In this document: positions 47,781 through 58,514 of the stretch, piece after piece
Layout of the letters: each line of letters starts with the position of its first letter
Numbering within the stretch: the first letter of the stretch is position 1
Origin: Mercurialis annua
Lineage: Eukaryota; Streptophyta; Magnoliopsida; Malpighiales; Euphorbiaceae
Reading direction: 5' to 3'
Assembly (NCBI RefSeq): GCF_937616625.2
Contig: NC_065577.1
Coordinates: 41,631,001 to 41,695,000, forward strand
DNA length: 64,000 nucleotides
Translations under genes and position numbers: made by a program
The notes under the pieces: generated by a model
Told to the model about the DNA's origin: nothing
Seen by the model: only the letters and a program-made list of their open reading frames with translations
Database searches by the model: none

Positions 47781-48529
47781 TATTTTATATTGGCTTGAAA
47801 TGGCACAATAATCTTAAAGAATGAAAATTACTCAAATTATTGCTTGGTCAATTAGCTTAAAGAATGACAGTCACTCTCATAATTTATACTTTTCTTATAT
47901 ATCAAACTTAATTTTTAATTTCTCACACAAAATTTATACATATTTTCCTTTGATTTTGGCGACATTATAATTATTTCAAATATAATAATTTTCCAACTTT
48001 TGTTAAAATTTGTGTAAACATATTATTATTAATTAAATAAAAATATAAATATCGTGCAATGCACGTGCTTAACGTTACTGTATAGTATACTAACAAAGAG
48101 TTTAACTCCAACTCATAATAAAAAATGCCAAGTTAGAGTTTATTTTGATAATATAATGTAAATAAAAATACCATTAAACTAATTAAGAGTTTAACTTTTA
48201 TAAGAAAATAAAAGTGTAAGGAGTTTAATTATATAAGCTTGACAATACTATGTACTAACAAAGATGCGTTTGCAAGTGGGGTTAGACTAAATAGGTTTTG
48301 AATTAGACCACAATTCTACTTATGAAGGAGAGGAAGTTGGCAATTGCATGGCAATATTAGCATTTGCTGATAATTGGTAGCACATGTTTTTTTCATTGGA
48401 AAAATAGCATATATTTATACAGTATGTTTATAAATAACCCTACAATATTATTTAATAGTGATGACAAGTCTTTAAAATTTGTGGTATAAAAAATTATTAC
48501 GAACTATAATATTGCAAAGGATAATATAT

Positions 48530-48570
<41 letters not shown>

Positions 48571-48850
48571 TTTATTGCAAAAATACTATATTTAATAATT
48601 TAATTAAAATTTAAATTAGATAATGGATTATATAATTACCACTTACACGTATAATATTTACAAATAAAAAATTATTTATAATAATTTATTAATTTGAATC
48701 AAATAACGGGTCATATAATTGTTACTTGCACGCGTAGTACGTAATAAAAATAAAATTTAAAACAATTTATTAACAACTAACTATTTTATTTTACTTTTTA
48801 TTGATTATTAAATATATAACTGCTTATGTAAATGTCGCTTACATGCTTAT
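47781..48850. other. AT-rich intergenic DNA with (AT)n at 48534-48567
   Basis: No gene seen. A short CGTGCAATGCACG hairpin at about 48053 lacks the rest of a Helitron end. Confidence 0.5.
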
Positions 48851-49480
48851 TAAAATAAAAGAAACTTGTTCAACCGAGTCTTGTGGGGTTCGCCCACCGA
48901 AGCGGACCTCGGGACTTGCCGAAGAAGATAAATCAAAGATCATCAAGTTAAATAATAATCTATACGGATTCGTTTTAATAAACAAACGACTGAATCCTAT
49001 GAGATTTGGTATTCGGATTCGAATATGGATGTATCCAAAATTGATAAATCTGAATATAAGTTAATTTCGGTAAAAAGGAAGGTTCTAAAAGATCTAGATC
49101 TTCTATAAGAATAGGAAACACATTCCTATTTGAAGTCATATTCCTATACGAGAAGTATAATTTTATTTAGGAAATTCATTTCTAAATAAGCTCACAATCA
49201 AATAAGAATCTTTTTTCTTATTTGGATTCATATGCTAAACATGGATCTCTTTTCTATTTAGTCTTTACAACACATTCACTCACTACTATTATATAAAAAG
49301 GTTGATGTATTGCCTAAACACACAACGTATTTACTACTACAATTAATAAAGCTTTTAAACTATTCGTAGAGTCTAGATTGACTTTATCATTGGAGTGCCG
49401 ATCAGTCAACCACCGTCCGATGAGCAGTCTAACCTCTCTCTATCTTGCAGGTTAAGCCGTTGAAATACTCATATCCATCA
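48851..49480 (+). mobile_element. Possible LTR fragment
   Basis: A GC-richer patch (48860-48960) is followed by a TATA-like ATTATATAAAAAGG (49297-49310). About 80 bases on comes text of the type seen at the R/U5 end of plant LTRs (TTATCATTGGAGTGCCG at 49385). No partner LTR, no primer site, ends not resolved. Confidence 0.35.
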
Positions 49481-49696
49481 ATGACATTATCATGACGTAC
49501 TTTGTCATAATTATATCATAACCTTTTAGTAAGGGCCGTCAATGATTTGTTGTAGAAGGAGGGCTGGCAGCGGTTCATTATAAAAAGGTTGACGATTGAT
49601 TTCAATTGGTTTAAATTTGATTTAATTGATTTAATTAGGCCGTGTTCATTTAATTTTGCATAATTAGGTTTTATTAATTGGATTTTGATTGATTAA

Positions 49697-50630
49697 CGCT
49701 TAATCACAAAAAAAGTACGGCCTTTCATATTTTTACCCTGACGTTGCAATTTTATCCAATTCACCCAAAATTGTACTTTGATTTTCAATTCCACCCTAAA
49801 AACTAAACTGAACCTTTTTTTCATTTGAAAATATGCCAATTTCATCCTTCAATTTTAATATAATTTTAAAAAGCATTTAATATTTTAAAATAGAACAAAA
49901 AACTCTCTTTTCTAAAAATTCAATTTTTTTGAATATTATAATATCAAAAAAAATTATACCGCCACACTCCTTCAACCTCGCGGTCTTTATTTCGACTCTA
50001 ATGTATATTCAAAATAATTAATGTTTCTTATTTAATGAATTAATATAATCAAAATTTAATTAATTTTATTGAATTGAAATAATTATTTTAAAATAAAAAA
50101 ATAGTTTTTTTAAAATTTATTCGTCTTTCTCGTGACGAATCTGTTAGTCTTCCGTAGTGAGGAAGACGAACTGATGTTTGTCTTCCTCATTGAATGGCGA
50201 GGAAGACGAGGAAGACGAACGCTCGTCTTTTTTAGTGAGGAAAAGAAATCAGATCTGGTTCGTCATTCTCCTAACAAATCCGCCCCGGATTCCTAACAAG
50301 GAAGAATAAAACATACTATAAATTTTAAAATTATTATTTAGATTTCATAAAAATATTTAAATTTATAAATTAATTTAATAATAAATAATAATATTATTTC
50401 AATTTATAGGAAAAATATTTTTAATTTTTTATAACATTGAATGCTTTTTAAAAATTATACTAAATTTGAAGAAATAAATTGGTATCCTTTTTAAGTGAAA
50501 AAGGGTTGATTTAATTTTTAGGGTGGAATTAGAAACAAAATGTGCGAATTTGGGTGAATTGAATAAAATTGTAACGTCGGGTGAAACTGAAAAGGAAATG
50601 AAAGGTCAGAGTTTTTTTGGCGATTAATCC
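49697..50630. mobile_element. TIR element, ~0.93 kb
   Basis: CGCTTAATCACAAAAAAAG at the left and the complement of CTTTTTTTGGCGATTAATCC-like sequence at the right are inverted repeats, extended by AATTTTATCCAATTCACCC / GGGTGAATTGAATAAAATT. The core (50118-50290) has GAAGACGAA/TTCGTCTTC words in both orientations. The flanking TTGATT direct repeat is blurred. Confidence 0.65.
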
Positions 50631-50639
50631 TTGATTTAA

Positions 50640-51715
50640 TTAAGCTTAACTAGGTTTTATTGATTAGGTTTTGATTGATTTAATTAGGTTAACTTGAGTT
50701 TTGATTGATTTAATTAAAGTTAATTAAATTTAGATTGGTTGAATTAAATTATAAATATAAAATTGGTAAATATTAGAAGCATTAAGATTTTTTTTAATCT
50801 TTTTCTCTGCCACATCATCAATTAAGGCAACCTATAGCATGATGGACGGAGGGATTTATTTGTTCAATTTAGAAGCTATGATTGTATTTGTACCTAACAA
50901 GTTTAAGGGTTAATCTGTATTTTTAGGGAAACTATGAGGGTTTACTTTATACGTTTTGCTTTGCATAAACAAATTAGCTATGTACAACCTAATCAAAAAC
51001 AAACGACAAGAACAATTCGCAAATAAATTTTGAAGTCTGAATAATAAGTTTTATGCGTAACCTCTGCTGATCAGTAAAGGTATTATCTTGAATCGTTAAA
51101 TTGAAAGTTTGTTTGATTAATTTTATATAATTGCTTTCAAAATTCGATTCTGTGGATTATAATTAGAAGTATGGATTGTGTTGATTTGATGGATTATCAA
51201 ACTAAAAGTTAACAAATTTATGCTCTAAAAGCTAACAATTCTCTGTTGTGTTCTTGCAGAGCCAGCGGGTTATTGCTCTGATTTGTATCTGATTCATGTG
51301 TTAGTGAGTTGGGTTGAGAGTTGAATTTGTATCTGCTTGTCCTGTTACTTGGACTGCCTTTCGATCCGTACTCGAACGCTACAGGCGTGCAAGTTTATCT
51401 TGGATTGTGCTTTTGTATGCGTAATTAAGATTAACACTCTCGTCGTTCTTTGAATTTCTCGATCCGCAAGTGGTGATTGAATTTCATATCTTGTTTCTTT
51501 TAACTTCAATGGATTTTTAGCTGCAACTAATTGATTATTAATCTTAAAAAGGTCTAATGGATGGGTACTGTGTTTATACGTGGACGGAGCTAGTTATTCT
51601 AGCTTAACGATTCGTGTATTAGTTGGAAAACATTTGCGCAAATAACTAATAACCTTCTACTATGCTATAAATTTGTCATTGTTTCGTTTCAATCCTCTAT
51701 ATATAAACAGTTCAA
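50640..51715 (+). other. Upstream region of the F-box gene
   Basis: No coding frame. It holds possible 5'-leader pieces: a TTCTTGCAG at 51251-51259 looks like an intron acceptor, and CTATATATAAAC at 51698-51709 lies just before the open frame. Confidence 0.4.
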
Positions 51716-52966
51716 ATGGTTTTGTTGGTTCAGGGCAGCATGGAAATTGAATGCTTCTTATGGATTGGACACCTGTGGAAGGAGGTAATGAGCATCTTCC
51801 CCGGATTGAATGGACACAATGTAAAAGCTCTTCCGGGCGAAATCATTTTTGAAATACTATCTAGGCTTCCGGCAGATGAAGTTGTCAAATGTCGCAGAGT
51901 CTCTAAAGAATGGAGGGCACTTGTTCCCACTCCATATTTTTCTCAATACCACCTTACACGAGCTTCCCCAATTGTTCTTATACATAGTATCCTACCGCAG
52001 GAACTAAGTAGTTATGACGGTAAATTGGAATTTTATTTTCTTGATCTAGGAGCTAAAAAGAACCAAATGGTCAAAAAGTATTTCACTAAGCCTTCTTTCC
52101 CCGTGCGTAAGTACTTCTATCGTATGTTTTTTAGCTGTAATGGATTAATTGTATTTGAGACAAAATATTGGAGAGCGAATTACCCAAATTTCTCTATTTA
52201 CAACCCGATCACACAACAGGATATAACTTTGAAAAAGCCATTTGGGACGGGTTTTTTATGTGGTATTTATTTTCACACTTTGACGAGAGAATACAGACTG
52301 ATATATACATATAAAACTTGCAATGCCAATTGCTGGCACTATGTAATATTAGCTGGCGGGGAGTGGGTAAAGCTTCAGAATGATAGTTTTGCGCCGCCTC
52401 TCAGAAATGGTCCTGTAAACATAAATGGGTTTGTTTATTGGATGATTTGGAAGAAACTTATAAACTATAAAGCTGCCTTTCCTCTTCTATGCAGTGCATC
52501 TATTATCACATTCGACACCGAAACAGAGGAAATCCGAGTTATGGCTCATCCAGGGAAGAGATGTCATAGCTGTTGCGATGAGCAACGGGATATGCAACTC
52601 TTTAATGTGGAGAACAGGTTAGTTTATGCTCGCGTATATTCGGAACTCATAAAGATCTGGGTGCTTAAAGATTCTACGAAATGGCTTTGGGCTGAAAGGT
52701 ATAACATTAATCTTGATTTAACCGTGAAAAAGTTCATACCTAGACAAGGACTTCGATGCCGTCTTAGGAATCTTATATACATCCCAGATGGGCAGCTGGT
52801 AATCTTTTGGGAAAATGTAGGGTTGTTTCTATATCATCTAGAGCTGAAAACGTTCAGAAAACTGGATGTTAAAATTCGAGGATATGATTTAATGTCTTCA
52901 GTTGGGGCTTATTACAGTTTGATGTCTTACACCAAAAGCTTCGAGTTTTGGAGTAAAAATGTATGA
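51716..52966 (+). CDS. F-box protein with F-box-associated C-terminal region
   Basis: 416 codons in one exon. An F-box lies at about residues 38-80 (LPGEIIFEILSRLPADEVVK then CRRVSKEWRALV), which binds SKP1 in SCF ubiquitin ligases. The rest resembles plant F-box-associated (FBA) regions: FFSCNGLIVF, FSIYNPITQQDITLKKP, then EYRLIYTYKT, VNINGFVYWM and IITFDTETEEIRVM. These usually form the target-binding part. Length is normal for the class. The first ATG lies within sequence ending TTGGTTCAG, a plausible splice acceptor, so translation may begin at Met9 (51740) or Met25 (51788), nearer the F-box. It is on the plus strand, opposite to the KIB cluster downstream. No disruption was seen; the target is unknown. 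Confidence 0.85.
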   Translation: MVLLVQGSMEIECFLWIGHLWKEVMSIFPGLNGHNVKALPGEIIFEILSRLPADEVVKCRRVSKEWRALVPTPYFSQYHLTRASPIVLIHSILPQELSSYDGKLEFYFLDLGAKKNQMVKKYFTKPSFPVRKYFYRMFFSCNGLIVFETKYWRANYPNFSIYNPITQQDITLKKPFGTGFLCGIYFHTLTREYRLIYTYKTCNANCWHYVILAGGEWVKLQNDSFAPPLRNGPVNINGFVYWMIWKKLINYKAAFPLLCSASIITFDTETEEIRVMAHPGKRCHSCCDEQRDMQLFNVENRLVYARVYSELIKIWVLKDSTKWLWAERYNINLDLTVKKFIPRQGLRCRLRNLIYIPDGQLVIFWENVGLFLYHLELKTFRKLDVKIRGYDLMSSVGAYYSLMSYTKSFEFWSKNV

Positions 52967-53391
52967 TAAGTTTTGCTGTCATTCTCAGTTATTCTTTTGT
53001 TGTTGGTTGTTGATAGTGATCAGGGACGGAACCGGGCATATAGTCCGAGGGGAATCCGCCCCTGTAATTGAGTTCTTTTTAGTGTTTGGCTTGTTAAATA
53101 AATTGATGTTATATTGGAGAAATTGAGCTACTGGGTATTCGTTCATTGCCAATCCTGTCCAGAACTGCATCTAAGGCTAAACATAATCCAAATGAACGAT
53201 TTTTGATAGGAATGTAACCAGCTTTTGTTGTAGTATAATTATCTGAAAAATTAGCCAGTCCTACGATATACTAATTGTGCTTTCAAACTATAGCCAGTGC
53301 CAACTTTTAACAATAAAGCAATAACAATACATATTATGTTATGCCTAGCAGTCCCACTGCAATATCAAGAACAACACTAATAATTAGCAAA

Positions 53392-53767
53392 GCCCTAATT
53401 ATTTAAAAAAACCCCACCTTAATTTTTTTTTTATACCCTGATCTTTTAAAAAAAGTCATTTGTACTCAATTTCGGATTTTTAGGTTTCATCTCTAACCAA
53501 TACAAAAATATAATTGACAATTTAACGAATTAAAGGATGAAAAATTTAAAAACAATTAAATGAAAGGTTATATCATTATGTCTAATTAGTATATAGATAT
53601 AAATTAAAGGATTATTTTAAACTTTTTTCAAGTGAAAAGAGGCAATTTTAATACTTTTGGGTAGAGATAAAACCTAAAAATTTAAAATTGGAACAAATGA
53701 TTTTTTTACAAGGTCAAAAAATAAACGAAAAAAAAATTCAAGGTGGTTTTTTTTAAGTAATTAAGCC
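53392..53767. mobile_element. Mutator-like MITE, 376 bp
   Basis: TIRs GCCCTAATTATTTAAAAA and complement of TTAAGTAATTAAGCC; then CCCCACCTT and TTTATACCCTGATC. Perfect 9-bp target duplication ATTAGCAAA at 53383-53391 and 53768-53776. Same family as 27229, 54006, 55086 and 58125. Confidence 0.9.
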
Positions 53768-54005
53768 ATTAGCAAACTTTATTTTAGTTGTTGGGGATCG
53801 ATAAGGGGATGTGCACCGAACCAATTTAAGAGGAAAAAAACCGAACTGAAAATCGCCGGTTCAGTATAATTTAAGATATATATCCAGCCAACAGTAACAA
53901 TAATGTTAAAATTACATAGCAAATAATATAATGCTTAGAAAGTAGAAAATAAAAAGAAACTCTACTACTAAGAATGCGAATGTAACCAACCGATCATTAG
54001 ATATA

Positions 54006-54393
54006 GACTTAATTACTTAAAAAAAATCCACCTTGAAACATTTGTTTGTTTATACCCTGATCTAGGAAAAAGTTCATTTGTACCCTTTTTTTGATTTTTC
54101 GTTTTCAACTATACCTCAATTTTTTTTGACAATTTAATTAATTAAAGGATGAAAATATTTAAAATAATTAAATAGAAGGGTTATATCATCCTTTTTCTAT
54201 TTGAAAAAATACAAATAAATTAAAAATGAAGGATTATTTTAAGCTTTTTTCTAAATAAAAAAGTTCAATTTAGTGCTTTAGGGTAGAGTTGAAAACGAAA
54301 AATCAAAAAAAAGGGTACAAATGAACTTTTTCCTAGGTCATGGTATAAACGAAAAAATATTACAAGGTGGGATTTTTTTTAAGTAATTAGGCC
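54006..54393. mobile_element. Mutator-like MITE, 388 bp
   Basis: TIRs GACTTAATTACTTAAAAA and complement of AAGTAATTAGGCC. Perfect 9-bp duplication TTAGATATA at 53997-54005 and 54394-54402. The paralogous flank of the intact KIB-type gene keeps a single TTAGATATA at 62373-62381, an empty site. Confidence 0.93.
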
Positions 54394-54853
54394 TTAGATA
54401 TACCCAACCACTTCACATTCGTCATACATTAATTCGATCTTGTTGTATTTCAACGGGACTCGATTGCACCAATCGCCAAGAATCAGGGTCTTCCAATCAG
54501 TTGAAAAACTCTAACACTCTACCTATATCATAACGATTACACCGTAACTAAGGGTCAGGGTCTTGGTTCGATCCATTGACTAGAACAACGATAACCATAG
54601 TCTTCCTCACTGAAAAGTGGCATCAATGATCCATCGATCATGCTGTAAACACCAACACTTCCTCTACTTTTAAACGAATAAATGTGTTGAAAGTTTTCAG
54701 CAAAGTAAATGTGATTGGACTTAAATCTTGATTCATTAGATACATCAACCAAAAAAGAAAATTTATATCCCAAAAATAAAGCCTCATCTCCTAAATCACT
54801 CACCTTTTCAAATTCTCCTTTCTCAAAGTCAATCTCTTGAATTATAAATTTAA

Positions 54854-55889
54854 GGCAAAAATATTTAAAAACACCCCACCTTTGACTTTGTTTTCAATTG
54901 CACCACCACGTAGGAGAATTTTCAATTACACCCTGTTTAAGATTTTCAGTTTTCGTCTGTACCCCAATTGACTAAAATGACATCTTTTTATTTAGAAAAA
55001 AGTTTAAATTAATTCTTCATATACTAATTTATTTGTTTTTTTCAAATGGAAAAAATAATGATACAATCTCTCTATTTAGTTGGTTCGCTTAATTCCTTAA
55101 AAAAACCCCACCTTGCATTTTTTTTTCGTTGATACCCTGACCTTATAAAAACACCATTTCTACCCAATTTTGAGTTTTTATGTTTCATCTCTACCCAAAA
55201 ACATTAAATTGTACTTTTTTCATTTAAAAAAAAGTTTAAAACAATCCTTCATTTTTAACTTATATACTAATTAGATATTAATGTTATTAATAGTACCAAA
55301 ATACCATCTTCTTCAAAAAATTAAAAATAATAATAATTTTTTTTAATTTTTTAAAATCACATTTCCAATTTTTTTTTACTTTTTTTTTATTTTTTTTCAA
55401 TTTTTTAAAAAAATATTTCCGACAAAAAATTAAAAATAATAATAGTTTTTTTTATTTTTTTATTATTTTATAAAATTAAAAAAATTAATTAATTATTTGG
55501 ATGTAATTGATTATTTTTTAAGTTTAAGAATTTATTTGTATATTTTAAAATAGAAAAAAGTATGTTTTAAACTCTTTTCCAAATGAAAAGAGTACAATTT
55601 AATACTTTTGGGGAGGGATGAAACATAAAAACCCAAAATTGGGTACAAATGGTGTTTTTACAAGGTCAGGGTATAAACAAAGAAAAAGTGCAAGGTGGAG
55701 GTTTTTTAAGAAATTAAGCCTAGTTGATTTTAATAATTTTATCATTAAATTAATGAAATTATCAATTTTTTTTATTTTGGGGTACCATAAAAACTGAAAA
55801 CCCAAAATAGGGTGCAATTGAGAATTCTCCTAGATGGTGGTGGAATTGAAAAATAAATTAAAGGTGGCGGAGTTTTCAGTATTTTTGCC
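54854..55889. mobile_element. Mutator-like MITE inserted in the KIB pseudogene, itself containing a nested MITE
   Basis: Ends GGCAAAAATATTTAAAAAC and complement of GTATTTTTGCC. Perfect 9-bp duplication TAAATTTAA at 54845-54853 and 55890-55898. Without the nested 55086-55720 insert it is about 390 bp. The intact paralogue has the uninterrupted site (TAAACTCAA near 62820). Confidence 0.92.
55086..55720. mobile_element. Nested Mutator-like MITE, 635 bp
   Basis: TIRs CGCTTAATTCCTTAAAAA and complement of TTAAGAAATTAAGCC. Target duplication TAGTTGGTT/TAGTTGATT (one mismatch) at 55077-55085 and 55721-55729. It is younger than its host element at 54854-55889. Confidence 0.88.
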
Positions 55890-56816
55890 TAAATTTAAAA
55901 TGTGGGACATAAGAATAAAAATCCGTGATAATATCCCCATCCTCATCTCTAGGCTCATAATCCAATATCCAAATGATCACTCCCATCAGTTTTCGAGATG
56001 ATCCAACTATCCAATATGGATTACAAATAGGCAAGAGATAATGATTGGCAAATGACTTGCTACTTACCGAAACAGATTCAGAATTTTGAATGTTAATTTC
56101 ATGAACAACAAATCCTTCTCCAGATTCAACATCATGGACAATATAGAATCGACCATTGTGGTATGTGATATCCAAATCAAATATATCCAATTTGAGGTCT
56201 ACATCAGTCCATTGATAATCTCCATTTTCCCAAAAACCTATAGTTGTCGTTCCATATGAATGGTAAATTATCATTATCATAAAATCTGATGCGGCGCTTG
56301 GACCGGAGGATAAGGCGGAATTGAGTAATATCTTATGTTTTGAGTGAAGAACGAAGGATGTGGCAGATCAATTCTCGAGAGCGAAAAAGTATTCAAAAGA
56401 TTTAATTGTGAATGATTATCAACATTAATAAACCACCCGTAGGAAGAATAAACAAAGTTATTTTCCTTAATATTAGAAAAAATATGAAGATGAATATGAC
56501 GATATTTTTGGTAGATTGATTCTGTAAATTGTATCTTTCGAAAGGTCGAGAAACTTATGAGGGCTGTAACCATCCGCATCATGATCGAGAAAAAGCCACG
56601 GAACTTTCGTCGATTTATTGAAATTCTCTGACGAAGCAACTGATCGCCATGACCTGCACACCGCACCAAAGATGATAAAATCTCGCAGACAATTAATTCG
56701 ATCGGCGATTTCAGATAAAAGATCGCAGTATAATTCTGACCAATTCGTCATAATGAAAGAAAAGCTTAGGGTTTCTGCTTCTTTAATGTCTGCATGAAAA
56801 TTGTAAATTCATAAAC

Positions 56817-58021
56817 GAATAAAGGATCACTTTCACCCCCGAACTTGCGTCAAAGTATCAAAAAAGTCCAAAGCTGGAAAATAGGATCACTTATACCCTG
56901 AACTTGTGTATTTTTGGTCAAAAACCCCCCTCCCCACTCTCACCTCAGAGAGTGAAATACACTCTCCGGTATTGGATAGTGGTTTTGTTGGTAAAGTGGT
57001 TTTTGATAATAAAAAGGTTTAAAATAGTCCAATTCTTTTTAAATTTTTCTCTTTTAACACATAATAATAAAAAAAGAACAAATTAGTCCTTTTAATTTTA
57101 AAACTATATATATTAAATTTATATTAACTAAAAGATAGAGGACCTTTTTATATTTTTTACAAAAAAATTAAATTTTTTTAAATTTTTTTAGGTCTCAGGC
57201 GAGGAGGAGCTCCTCCTCGCCTGAGACGAGGAGCTGCTGCTCCGGTGAGGAGCAGCAGCTCCTCAGAAGAACAGGGTCTGTTCTTCAGGCGAGGAGCGGA
57301 TCCGCTCCTCGCCTGAAGAACAGACCCATCAGTTTGTTCTTCGTGAAGAAGAACAAACCGTCGGGTCTGTTCTTCTTCACGAAGAACAGACCCGACAGTG
57401 TATTCTTCGTGAAGAAGAACAGACCGCTGGGTCTGTTCTTCTTCACGAAGAACAGACCGCTGGGTCTGTTCTTCTTCACGAAGAACAGAGGGTCTGTTCT
57501 TCAGGCGAGGAGCGGATCCGCTCCTCGCCTGAAGAACAGACCTAGCGGTTTGTTCTTCGTGAAGAAGAACAAACCGCTGGATCTGTTCTTCTTCACGAAG
57601 AACAGACCTTGCTGTTCTTCGTAAAGAAGAACAGAGAGGTTGTTCTAGGAAGAACAGACCCACCGGTCTGTTCTTCCAAGAAGAACAGCAGATTGGCCGG
57701 AAAAATTTCCGGCCAATCTGTTAAAAAAGATGAAAAATAATTTGAAATTAGGAATTTTTTTTAAAATAAAATTAGGATTTATTAATTAGAGATTTGGTAT
57801 TTTAAATTGTTTTAGTTAGGATTTTATTAGGATTTAATTAATGATTAGTTAGAGTTAATTGTATTTTTATAAATCTCACTCTCCAATTAAGGTGCCACGT
57901 CATCAAAGGGGTGCTTTTGAGCCGGTTTACACAAGTTCAGGGTATAAGTGATCCGGTTTTTCAGTTTTGGACTTTTTTGATACTTTGACGCAAGTTCGGA
58001 GGTTAAAGTGATCCTTTGTTC
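56817..58021. mobile_element. TIR element, 1205 bp, with long hairpin-word core
   Basis: Ends GAATAAAGGATCACTTT and complement of AAAGTGATCCTTTGTTC, with further inverted repeats inward. The 10-bp direct repeat ATTCATAAAC lies at 56807-56816 and 58022-58031. The related sequence upstream of the second KIB gene (near 62080) reads ATTCATAAACCCTAA uninterrupted. It sits about 65 bp upstream of the broken KIB gene's start, between its leader and the distal promoter. Confidence 0.88.
57190..57720. repeat. Hairpin-word core: GAGGAGCAG and GAAGAACAGACC words in both orientations
   Basis: More than a dozen alternating copies of GAAGAACAGACC and GGTCTGTTCTTC, with CTTCACGAAGAAC centres, flanked by GCGAGGAGCGGATCCGCTCC-type palindromes. 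The open frames here (for example 57178-57663 minus, repeated SVLREEEQTQR) are by-products of the repeat. Confidence 0.9.
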
Positions 58022-58124
58022 ATTCATAAACCCTACCTCTTCTTATTTGACCATAATATTGAACAGGTTTAGGGTTTTTCGCATAGTGGACTATCTATAA
58101 AATAGCTCCTCATATTTATTAAAA

Positions 58125-58505
58125 GGCTTAATTACTTAAAAACCACCCACCTTGTAACTTCTTTTCATTTATACCATGACCTAGGAAAATTTTCAATTGT
58201 ACCCTATTTTCAATTTTTATGTTTCATTTGTACCCCAAAATTAAAAAAATTTATAATTTAATTAATTTAAAGATGAAAATATTAAAAATAAGATACATAA
58301 ATGATTAACATTAATGTTTTATTAGAATATAGGTTAAAAATGAAGGACTAATTTAAACTCTTTTTTAAAAAAAATAGGTCAATTAAGCTCATTAGGGTAG
58401 AGATGAAACATAAAAATCGAAAATAGGGTACAATTGAAAATTTTCCTAGGTCATGGTATAAATGAAAAAAAATTACAAGGTGGGTGGTTTTTAAGTAATT
58501 AGGCC
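58125..58505. mobile_element. Mutator-like MITE, 381 bp
   Basis: TIRs GGCTTAATTACTTAAAAA and complement of TTAAGTAATTAGGCC. Perfect 9-bp duplication TTATTAAAA at 58116-58124 and 58506-58514. A paralogous empty site is visible near 63838-63846 (TTAGTAAAA). Confidence 0.93.
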
Positions 58506-58514
58506 TTATTAAAA

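Larger units (their letters stand above)
54555..56751 (-). pseudogene. F-box/KIB1-4 (DUF295) gene broken by frameshifts and a MITE
   Basis: Closest relative is the intact gene at 62531-63709. The N-terminal F-box part (56473-56751, MTNWSELYCDLLSEIADRIN) is in one frame. Around 56500 the homology passes to a second frame (IKENNFVYSSYGWFINVDN). Near 56290 it passes to a third (MIMIIYHSYGTTTIGF to 55895), so there are at least two frameshifts. A 1036-bp element at 54854-55889 then splits the coding region just inside the EFIIQEIDFEKG motif, and the C-terminal DUF295 part (GDEALFLGYKFSFLVDVSNE to SSQWIEPRP) continues to 54555. The order of events is unknown. In life such proteins are SCF substrate receptors; this copy cannot make the full protein. 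Confidence 0.88.

Noticed and set aside
48045..48070. CGTGCAATGCACG hairpin as a second Helitron 3' end
   Set aside because: No CTRR tail at the right distance and no matching TC 5' end.
57178..57663. 161-codon minus-strand frame rich in SVLREEEQTQR repeats
   Set aside because: It is a by-product of the GAAGAACAGACC inverted-word array in a TIR element. The other strand and frames are also open for the same reason, and there is no domain or gene context.
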